Shown piece after piece: positions 31,565 to 41,339 of a stretch of DNA of 64,000 nucleotides (position 1 is the first letter of the stretch; every line of letters starts with the position of its first letter). Under the pieces are notes generated by a model that saw nothing but the letters and a program-made list of their open reading frames with translations, had not been told where the DNA came from and made no database searches. The stretch covers positions 64,096,757 through 64,160,756 of the forward strand of contig CM077165.1 of assembly GCA_039583875.1 (NCBI GenBank), given 5' to 3'. Made by a program: the position numbers and the translations under genes. This DNA comes from Platanthera guangdongensis (lineage: Eukaryota > Streptophyta > Magnoliopsida > Asparagales > Orchidaceae).

Positions 31565-33598
31565 GATTTGTTTTGATTTGTGAGAATCCGTCGAGAGCAC
31601 TCTTTGATATGGGAGCTTCACACTCCTTTTTGTCCGAAGGATTTGTATCACGCATCGGAGTACCTTCTTCGATGGCAAAGGACAAACTGGATGTGTTGTT
31701 GCCAAATTGGTGTTCAATGCGCGCGGATAGAATCTGCGGCATTAAGATTCATATTGGGAGTCAGGAGTTCCATTTGCTAGCATCGTTACTACCGCTTGTG
31801 GAGTTCGACGTGATATTTGGTATGGACTGCCTCTCGGAGAAGCAAGCTTATATTGATTGCGGTCGCAAGGAAGTCAAGTTGAGAACAGGTCGTGAGATGA
31901 CTTTTACGGGCTTGAAAGGGTTGAGCAAGACTTTGATGTCTGCTCTTCATGTGGTGAAGGCGGTTCGTGCTGGTGCAGAGCTGTTCTTTACGCTAGTGAA
32001 GGTTGCAAAGCCTAAGCCTATGTTGGACAGTATTTCAGTGGTATCCAAGTACCCTGATGTGTTCCCTGGCGAACTTCCTAGAGCCCCACCTCAACGGGAG
32101 ATTGATTTCACCATCGAGCTAGTGTCAGGTGCGAAACCTGTGTAACGCTCTCCGTATCGGCTAGCTCCTAAGGAAATGGCGGAGCTGAAGGTTCAACTGC
32201 AAGAGTTGTTGGAGCAGGGGTATGTGCTTCCAAGTTCGTCGCCTTGGAGCGCACCGGTCCTTTTTGTTAAGAAGAAGGACGGAAGCTTGAGACTTTGTAT
32301 CTATTATTGGGAGTTGAACAAGCTAACAGAGAAGAACAAGTACCCGATCCCGAGAATTGATGATCTTTTTGATCAGTTAGTCGGGTCGACAGTGTACTCA
32401 AAATTGGATCTCACGTCCGGTTACTATCAACTGAGGATAAGGGATAGTGATATCCCTAAGACAGCGTTTAGTACGAGATACGAGCATTATGATCTTACGG
32501 TCATGCCGTTTGGGCTGACGAATGCGCTGTCAGTGTTCATGGATCTGATGAATCGGACTTTCAGGGAGTACTTAGACCACTTTGTGATCATCTTCATCGA
32601 CGACATCTTAGTGTACTCGCAGTGTGAGGAGGATCACTTCAAGCATCTTCATTTGGTATTAGAGACGCTGAGGAGGAATCAATTGTATGCCAAGTTCTCC
32701 AAATGCGAGTTTTGGTTGTCCTCAGTAGCGTTCCTCGGTCACATAGTCAATGGAGAGGGCATTGCGGTCGATCCGGCAAAGATTGTTTCGATACGAGAGT
32801 GGCCTGTGCTTTCTATGGTAGCGGAAGTCTGGAGCTTTCTGGGCTTGCCGGCTATTACAGGCGCTTCGTGGAGAACTTCTCGCAGATAGCGTTACCCCTC
32901 ACGACTCTGACGAGGAAAGGGCAGAAGTTTGTTTGGACGCAGGAGTGTGCACGAGCTTTTTAGGAGTTGAAGAGTCGGTTGACCATGGCACTTGTGCTGA
33001 GTTCGCCGAGGGGGACCGAAGGTTTTGAGATCTATAGCGATGCTTCGGGCAGTGGCTTGGGTTGGGTGCTACTACAGCATGGAAGCATTATAGCGTATGG
33101 CTCGCGATAGCTGAAAGTGCATGAGAGGAATTATCGGTCCATGACTTGGAGTTAGCGGCTGTGATTTTTTCCTTGAAGCTGTGGAGGGACTACTTGTATG
33201 GGGTGAAGGTCGATATCTATACCGACCACAAAAGCCTGAAATATTTGTTGGATCAAAAGGATCTAAACATGTGGCAGCGTAGATGGATGGAGTTCCTGGG
33301 GGACTCCACATTCAAGATCCATTATGTGCCTAGTAAAGGCAATGCAGTTGCGGATGCGTTGAGCTGCGGGGCCTCAGCTCAAGCCAATTGGCTATTGATC
33401 CATGACAAGAGGTTGGTTCGGTAGTTGGAGGCATAGGAGATCTCTTGCGTAGACAAGCAGTCGAGTGCTGAAGCGCTATTGAACTGGACAGAAGTTCAGT
33501 ATGACTTGGCTGATCGGATTTTGCAGGCACTGTATGTGGATAACAGCATGAAGCAGCTCATGATAGAGGGTTTGGATGTGTCAAATTCCCAATATGAG
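31565..33598 (+). pseudogene. protease, RT and RNase H of element E
   Basis: Protease: the expected D-T/S-G-A motif reads DMGASHS near 31606, so the residue after the catalytic Asp is abnormal. An in-frame TAA follows at 32143. RT (about 32170-32800) has [10 protein letters not shown], a changed block LCIYYWELN where LCIDYRELN is usual, MPFGLTNA and an intact FIDDIL near 32595-32613. Frameshifts near 32850 and 33145 and stops near 32961 and 33108 break RNase H, whose TDHKSLKYL and NAVADALS motifs are still visible near 33223 and 33340. The sequence ends at 33598 against element B. The product would be inactive. Confidence 0.87.
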
Positions 33599-35256
33599 TG
33601 TTACATCCCTAGTTGGATTTGGGCTAGGTTCACTAAATTAGGATGTTTGACCCAACATAAACAGCTAGGGCCATGTCTGTGTCCTAGAGTATAGGCCATG
33701 TCCTTAGAGTCAACACTGCATGGACCAGCCATCAACAGACTACAAAAGACTCAAGACTTAGAGAAATTTCAAAGACTCCGAAAATGAGTTCGACGTTTGT
33801 CAAACTCAGGTCGACGAAAGTTGTGCTCAGCTCGACAAACTCAGATACAATTCTCTGAGCTGAGCTCGACGAACTTGGTACTCAGGTCGACGATTTATGT
33901 ACACTATACTTCAATATTCCAAGTCCAGAATTCCTTTCCTCCTGTCGACGAACTCAGTTCTTAGGTCGACGATTTCTGGGTATTCTACTTCAACATTTTA
34001 TTCCAGAAACATCTAAATATTCTAAGTCCAGAATCATACTCCAGTCGAATTCATCTTCTCAACTCGACGAACTTAGACCACATTCCTGGCAAGCTTTATC
34101 AAGTTGCAGTTAGAAGTTGTGAGCTCGACGAAACTAGTTCTCAGGTCGATGATTTCTAGACACCTTACTTCAACATTCTTAAGTACAAGAAATATTTCAC
34201 TGAACTCCAGTCGACGAAGTTAGAATCTCAGCTCGACGATCTTGATGCATAGAATTACAATGGTTCCACAGAAATCAGTTAACTACACTTAGGTCGACGA
34301 TCTTGGATCTCAGCTCGATGAACGAAGATTATCAGGTCGACGAACATAATCTCTCAGCTCGACGAACTCTGGATCCTGGTCGACGAATTCTGTTTTTTGC
34401 TCAACGATTTCTGTGAAGTTCCAGACTTGGATATTTTTCTGCATCTGTCCTTAATTTATTGCAATAATTCCTAAGTAATCAATGCTAAATATTCTCTGAA
34501 TATTACCGTTAGACGCAGCATTGCTTATGGACTTCATTAGGATTATTGCATGTCATTTTTCAATGGGAAAGTTGGGGAAATCAATCAATGCAAATATTCT
34601 CCAGGTAGTGAGCATTGAATGAATGAAGGAATTCAAAATTCAGATGGAAGATTTCATGTAAAATATAGAAAGATTTTTATTCCTTCTTCCACAGACAGTC
34701 AATAGGAATTTTCTTCTTCCTTATCGTCAAAACACTGAGAATAGAATACACATGGCAACAACACAGTAGAGAAATCAGAAGCCCTAGACCAGAGAAAGAA
34801 CAGAAAGCTGAAGAAGAAGAAGAACATCAATCAAAAATCAAGAGTTTTCTTTCTTCTACATCTCAGGATTCTTCAGAGGACAACGAATATTCTATCTGTC
34901 AAAGAAGTTCCTGGATACCATATGGTCAAAGCTGAAATATTGAAGACCTACTCACCCTGCAGCAAGGCTTAAATCTTCCTGAGTTCAATATCTCAGGGGG
35001 AGCTTTTGCTAACATCATAAATCAACTAAGTCTTCTCAGTTGTATTTGAGAAAGAGAAGACACCATCACTCTCTCATCCCCCGTTGTAAAAAGGGTTCTT
35101 TAACTCCCTTCAAAAGATATTCTCGGTTGCAAGTCTCCTCACCAAAAGACTTAGGTTGGTTTTTTAGCACCTGATCAAAAGCTCATTGGTGGCAGTCACC
35201 TGATCAAAAACCTGAGTGAATTCCTACCAAGGTGGTAGAAGAGTGGATGTACCCAG
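33599..35256 (+). repeat. 5' LTR of element B, first part
   Basis: Starts TGTTACATCC (A and the B 3' LTR have TGTTGGATCC) and matches the A LTR to 6352, including the TCGACGA-rich zone (about 33785-34420). Interrupted at 35256 by element G. Confidence 0.92.
35252..35256 (+). repeat. target-site duplication of element G, left copy (CCCAG)
   Basis: CCCAG before G; repeated at 49511-49515. In element A the undisturbed site reads GTACCCAGGTTGG near 6345. Confidence 0.93.
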
Positions 35257-38200
35257 TGTAACATCCCATGTTACTTTTGGCCCCCTCAACTTAGATTGGG
35301 TTAGGCATGGGGTGAATTTTAAGGAGATCAACTAGGTTTGACCCTAGGTAGTGGGTGGTAGCCATGTGGAGCCCACTATAGGACCAAAGTCATACTAGGT
35401 CAAACTAGCCTAAATGAGGACCCTAGCCACACCATGACCCCACCACATTGCCCTAACCCTAAAAACAATCTAAGTGTACCCTAGGGCATGCCATTAGGTC
35501 AACACTTTGACCCCAATTGACCAAAGTCAACCTTGGGCCTAATTTGGTCAAACCCACACTCATAAGCCCAATTAGCCTAAGTAGGGCACCCCCTTGACCC
35601 AACCCAAGTTGGGTGGTACCACTAGACCCATTACCACCAAGTAGGTTCAGCCCACCCACCATGTTGACTAAGTCAACTCTCCAAGTCAACAAGTCAACTA
35701 TGTGACCTAAAAGAAGGAAATGAAGACCAAGCCACCCTCCTTTGGACCAAACCCACCAAATTTGGCCCATGGCCAGCCCAAGTGAACAAGACCAGCCCTA
35801 CCACTCTAAATCAGGAGAGAGAATGCATGCAAAGGGGTAGAAATGGGATTTTGAGAGAAAGAGGAGAGAGAAATGGGGATGAAAGGGAATGGTGGCCACA
35901 TGGCCACCCCTTCAGCTGAATTCCTCTGCCCAACAGCAGATGGCCGACCTCCTCAATTCTTTCTAGAGGAAATTGGGGGATGTGTGCCACTTGGCAAGTA
36001 GGGGCGGAGCAACCAAGGCCGAGCCCGAGCTCACCTTGGTTGTATCTCCCCATATACTCCCCCTCAGCCCCAAATAACCTCACCAATAGCTTCAGGAGGT
36101 AGAAAGGAATCGAAATCGAGTGCTGGAACATGGAAAACGGTGGAGAATCAAGCTTTCGGGGTGGAGCTCGCCGGCGCACCACCACCATGGCAAACCGCCG
36201 CCTGACCCGCAGCCAAGCCCCAATCCAGGTCCGTTTCGCCGCCCCTCTACCTGTACTAGAATTCTAGATCCATTTAGGGAGATATGGGGCTCAATCGAGC
36301 CCGATTCCATGAGAGGAAAAACGAGAAATTCGGGCTTTTTCTTCTTGCTCGGGTTCGCCGGAGGAGCCAACTCCGGCGGCCCCACCGCCGGGAAACGCTA
36401 GCCCCCCACCTTAGAGAAGGTGGTGGCGACATCCGCCGGCGGTGGTGGTGGCTCAGCTGGCCGGAAACCGCCAGCAAACATCGCCCAGGAAAAATGAATC
36501 TCGGCCTTTGATCCATTGGAGAAGATGAACGGATTCCGTCCGTTTACACTTTAAGATTCGTGCTGATATAATATTATGATTTAATTTAATATTATGAATA
36601 GTTAAATTTATGTCACACTTATTCAGTGTCATTGCATGCCATTTGTAGGCCTCTTAGATGCATTTCCAGAAACTGATCCCTGAATGAAAAATGTAGCCTT
36701 ACCTGTTACCTTTAATTTGACATCTTAATCATTAACTTTGGTCCAGTATTCTGGCCTGTAGGACATTTCTCCTAGGACTGGTCCTAGACTAGGGCAGAAA
36801 TTCATTTGGATGCCCAATTCAAACCACAATCACCATGGCCCCAAATTTTGGGTACATGCATGACTATGACATACCTAGCCCCTGCCAAAATATAGGAATT
36901 TTTGAAACAACCTTTCCTATAGTTTTGGTCAAAATGTCAAAATGTAAATAAATGAAATATATGGAGTTATATGACTCCTCATGGCCCCAAATTTTGGAGG
37001 TGGGTCCTTGGGAACATCATTAGTGCATGATAAAAATATCAGCACTTTTGGATCACTGCATGATGGAAAATCCACTTGCATGTGTTGGTGTAGATATTAC
37101 CTTGGTGTGCCAATAGCAATAGTTTAAATATTGTGCATTCAGCCTAATGGAGGCATTCAAAAATCTTGGATTTGATTCCAGTGGTTCATTAGGGTAAATG
37201 TCACCCCTCAGATTAATTATGGGATTTTTGGAATCAAAAATCCCATTAATTGGAATTTTAAAAAACTATGGCTCCTTTTGAAAATAAATTTGAAAAATAG
37301 GTTTTCCTCAAGTACAAATCCTCAAACTTTGCCAAGTTGAAAATAAGGTTATAGTTGACTTAGGAAAAAATTGATCTTTCTGTTTGAAGAACTTTTAGAG
37401 TAAAATATCTTGAAATGCTCATTTTACCCTTATTTCATTTATTCTGGAATTGATGGATATACACCTCAGAAATATTTGTAAATAATTCTAGTGTTGTAAA
37501 ATTGTATTATTAGTCTTGCATAATTATTTCAGAATTTATGGGTGTATTGATAGTTTTTAAATTAATATAATGACTTTTTGGTAAATATGTAAGGATGGAA
37601 ATTGATGGGCCATTACTCTATAAAAGTTGATGAAACTCTGCCAATAGTCATAAATTAATGTTTTATATGCTCTGTAATTTTCCTGGAATTTTGGGTTACA
37701 TATTCCTTATACTTCATTTGGAAAATGGAAATTATGTAGATTTGGTATTAATTAATGAATTGGTATAAATAATCAAAGGAAAATTATGAAACCCTGTAGA
37801 CAGAAATATTTTATCAAGATACAACTCAGGAAAAATTACCTAGGTCAGTGGATCATAAATCATACTACTTCATGTGTAAAGTGACCTAGTAATTAATTTA
37901 AAAGATTTAATTAAAGGATTATTTGGCCAAGGAAATTTATGAGAACCCATAAGATAGTTCCCTTAGCCCATACCAACCTAGGATAAATATTTAGAGGCAA
38001 GATTTCCTAAGGATTGAAAGATTCCATTTTTAGGGTAATAATAGGGCATGGTCTGCATATAACATAAATAGGTCTTGCCTTAGGGGTTACCAGAGGATTG
38101 ATTATCGGAAGAAATAAGAGAGTGCAGTATGAATAATCCCTGGTGGGTAGTATGGTCTTAGTGATGGGGTTAAAAGTGCAAGTCTTTAGGAAACAACTGG

Positions 38201-39940
38201 AGTGGGGGTCGACGGAAGACCGTCGGTTTCCCGGTAACACCATAAGTCACTAGGGTTGTTCCAGAGCAACAAAGAGAGCTGGGGTGAAACATGGGTAGCC
38301 ATCAACTAAAGTAAATATCCTTGTGAAAGGGAATGTTGGGCGTAATCCCAACACAGTTCCTAGTGCCCCTTGAGAGCCCTTCATAGGGAATACTGGGGGC
38401 AGTCCTGGGATTAACCTTAAATCACTAAGTATAATAACCCGTAGACAAGAGTAGTCTAATAGGTTAGGACATTTGTTGTACCTTCTCACCCGTGTAGGGT
38501 TGGAGAGATTCATGATATATGCTCACCCATTTAGGGTTTGAGGGAGTTGGTATAAAGACACTAATGTGCGTTCTCACCCGGGTTGGGTTTGAGGGTTTCA
38601 GGACGAGTTTGGTCCTGCGAGCGGAAGACTCGGAATGAAATACTTGCATGTGTATAAATATAGTGGCAGGGCATGCGGTACTGGCCGTTCGTCACACCGA
38701 TGACAGTACGGTGCACCAGGCGGTTGTGAGGGTTAGAGGGGCCAGTGGGATGTTTTACACTGCGATCTGGAGGACGACCCCCGATAATGCACATCCAACC
38801 CAACAAGACTGACGGGTTGTCAGCAAAGTACGTACGCGAGACTCTAGATTGCACCTTGGACGTGTACAGAGGCATATGAGAGGGGTCTAAGGCTTGGTAG
38901 TGTGCATACCGGCCTAGAAGCGGAGACGCCCGCTCCGCTGCTGCCGTAGCCACAGTGGTGGTACCCGAGAGTGATGCTAGCTCTCAAAAAGTGGGAACTA
39001 AAGGTCTGTGATAACAGAGTCGTTGTGTGTGAGTTGCACTTGCCTGTGCATGAAATTGCATCATAACATTCATTCATATTAGGTCATACGCTTCATAGAT
39101 CCTTATCATATAAATTAGTATGGGCTTTTTTATATGATAAGTTAAATTTCCTGGAAATCCTAACTTATATATTTGTATGGGCATTTATATAAGTTAGGGT
39201 ACTTTTGTGATGATAGTATTGTGGTAGAATAGTTTATTTACTTGCTCTTACTGCTGTCCTTTACTTCCTTTACTGTACTGCTCTTACTTGCTTGTACTAT
39301 ATTTAGAACTGCTAGAGTAGATCAATATTACTTATTACAACTGCTAGCTAGATTCTGTCACCTGCTTCCACTTTTGCTACCCCTTGTTGTCCTCCGCTTC
39401 GACCTCCCGCTCGGTGCCTAGGAGCTGCGGGGCGAGGTGCGGAGGAAACGACTTAGTCTTTTTGATAATGGTCGGTGACCATACAATTTTTAGGAGCCCG
39501 TTTAGATGGAGCACCAGCATGTCGAGGAGGCAGGACTTGAGGAGCAGATACCGCTTCAGCAGGCTACTACCACTACTGTGCGTCCTCAGGTGGGACGAGT
39601 TCTGATGTACTAGTGTAGCTTCCGTTTTTATTTTGAGAGAGAGTGGATTTTATGTACTGGGCATAAGCCCTTATTACTCTTTCTTTTTGTACTCTTTTGT
39701 GGACTATGTTTTTTTGTACTTTTCATTTCTTACATATGATTTGTACTATGTGACTTGTGGACTAGTGGATTCATATACTGCTTTACCTCTTCTTCTCATA
39801 TTGGCCTACAGGTTAAATGATCGTATTAGCCGGCAGGATCGACGTGTTGCAGTGTCGACTAACCCGTGCGTTAGTGCCACCGTAAGACGGCGGTTCTGGG
39901 CATAAGACCCGGTAGCCTACTTGGTAGGGGGGGTCATACA
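35257..39940 (+). repeat. 5' LTR of element G (4684 bp)
   Basis: TGTAACATCC...CATACA. A GC-rich block covers about 35940-36500, AT-rich sequence about 36540-38000 and a GC-richer block to about 39000. Twin stem-loops lie at 39102-39198. Three ~50-bp repeats with CTCACCC...GGGTT occur at about 38484-38600. The ORFs over 35811-36516 on both strands come from composition and are not supported as genes. Confidence 0.92.
39102..39198 (+). promoter_or_regulatory. twin stem-loops in the element G LTR
   Basis: Hairpin 1: arms CTTATCATATAAA (39102-39114) and TTTATATGATAAG (39129-39141). Hairpin 2: arms CCTAACTTATATA (39159-39171) and TATATAAGTTAGG (39186-39198). All arms pair perfectly over 13 bp. 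Both loops are 14 nt and contain GTATGGGC. Element F has the same design with different stems. Confidence 0.8.
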
Positions 39941-39943
39941 AAC

Positions 39944-39955
39944 TGGTATCACTTG
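39944..39955 (+). promoter_or_regulatory. primer binding site of element G
   Basis: TGGTATCACTTG, three bases after the LTR; its first eight bases fit the tRNA-Met-type site. Confidence 0.7.
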
Positions 39956-40012
39956 AACAATGATCATATGAGAAAGAAGTCCACAACATGGGACCACCCC
40001 CTCCCGAGCATC

Positions 40013-40028
40013 AGTTTGCGGACAAACT
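40013..40028 (+). promoter_or_regulatory. conserved leader hairpin of element G
   Basis: AGTTTG and CAAACT arms with a CGGA loop, followed by a block ending AGCAGTGGTGTGCCCAT that is almost identical in element F (62276-62320). Conservation outside any common ORF suggests a leader RNA signal. Confidence 0.6.
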
Positions 40029-41244
40029 ATGCAGCGGAAGCAGTGGTGTGCCCATGTGCAAAAGTCACATAAATGGTCCACAAAGTACAATGAGTTAGGC
40101 CAGTTCTGTTTTAACCTTACCTTGATGCAACCTCCACAGGTCGCCGCGCCGCAAAATGTGGCTCCTCCCCCTCCAGCTGCCACCCTATTCCTACATATGG
40201 AGATGGGGCAGACTTTGACGGCGATTCTGGATGCCTTCAGATCCCAGCAAGTCCTGGCTCCACAGCCAAATCCGGGGTCGAGCTGGCTGAGTGCATTCAA
40301 GAGCCTGTCCCCACCGACGTACCATGGGACAGAGGATACGGTAAAGACGGAAGAATGGCTGGAGGCCATACACGAGATTTTAGCAGGCATCAGCTGCTCG
40401 GTCGGTGAGGCAGTACCTCTAGCCACCTCTGCACTAGAGGCGCATGCGAAGAGATGGTGGAAATCAGTGCGGGAGTCTACATATGCGGACTTTGAGCTGT
40501 CAGAGATATCATGGGAGGAGTTTGGTGATGTATTTCTGGAGCACTTCGTCTCTGCTACGGACAGAGATGCCTTGGAGGAGAGGTTTTTGAACCTCAGGAA
40601 GGGGACTAGATCGGTGATCGAGTATCAGAGAGAGTTCTCTCATTTGGCCAGGTTCGCAGGGATTCAGGATACCGATGATAGGAGGTATGCCAAGAGGTTC
40701 TACCGGGGCCTCAGGGATGATTTGAGGCAGGCCTTGCTGTTCATTTCTCATGGCACGTCTAGACAGATCATCGAGATGGCAAAGAAGCTGGAGGCTGACC
40801 AGCTGATGGTGCAAGTCAGAGGGAAGAGACTGTTTGATGGGTCGACATCAGGATAGAGCAGCAGGGGCTCTCAGAGAGGCAGGACTATCGGATACAAGAA
40901 GGGTGGGGTTCGTCGTCGTCCCAACTCCAGGCAGGAGCAGGGGCCTCCTCCAGCATTGGCTCCCCCACCTCTACAGATGCATGATCCGAGGAGACAGGAT
41001 GACCGAGGCCACCGACAGGTAGTTTGTTACGGATGCCGCCATCCCGGGCACATTAGGTCGGAGTGCCCGCATCGATTCCATCCTCCTCCTCCTCCTCCAC
41101 GTCTAGTGGCCCCAGTACAGCAGGGCCGAGGCCGAGGCCGAGGATGAGGCTGAGGCCGTGGATATCACAGCAGAAGACACGAGCAGGAGCAGATATACGC
41201 CTTGGACCTCACAGAGCAGAGGAACCCCGAGGAGGTTATCACAG
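40029..41244 (+). pseudogene. gag of element G
   Basis: The frame is open from the ATG at 40029, but the first bases overlap the conserved leader block, so the true start is probably further in. The gypsy gag domain is clear: PPTYHGTED near 40310, a KRWWKSV block near 40450, FLEHFV near 40530 and RGLRDDLRQALL near 40705. A TAG at 40854 interrupts it. The zinc knuckle CYGCRHPGHIRSEC lies near 41027-41068, followed by an Arg/Gly-rich stretch with two TGA stops (41145 and 41151) in place of CGA. The coding region ends at the donor at 41245. Confidence 0.85.
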
Positions 41245-41339
41245 GTACTTAAAGTTAATGATTAAATTTCTTGAATTTTCAATTATATAGTACCTAGAAC
41301 TATAGGATAACAATTAATTTTAACGTAAACAAACCTCAG
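41245..41339 (+). other. putative 95-bp intron between gag and protease (element G)
   Basis: GTACTT...CCTCAG, AT-rich, with an in-frame TAA at 41250. Its length is not a multiple of three, and its removal restores the frame (phase 1) between the gag tail and ISGNPAHTLFDTGAT. Same site and phase as in element E. Confidence 0.65.

Larger units (their letters stand above)
28017..33598 (+). mobile_element. Element E: Ty3/gypsy element, 3' part missing
   Basis: 5' LTR (28017-30116), primer site, gag, protease, RT and RNase H in gypsy order. The sequence stops at 33598, where the 5' LTR of element B begins. Integrase and the 3' LTR are not in the window; if B is a clean insertion they lie beyond its 3' end. 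The gag and RT residues are of chromovirus type, but without the chromodomain the subgroup is not certain. Candidate target duplication for B on this side: ATGAG (33594-33598). Confidence 0.87.

Noticed and set aside
36092..36516. Overlapping ORFs of 75-97 codons on both strands in the G LTR (and 45440-46081)
   Set aside because: They arise from GC-rich, stop-poor sequence, change length between the two LTR copies and show no domain.
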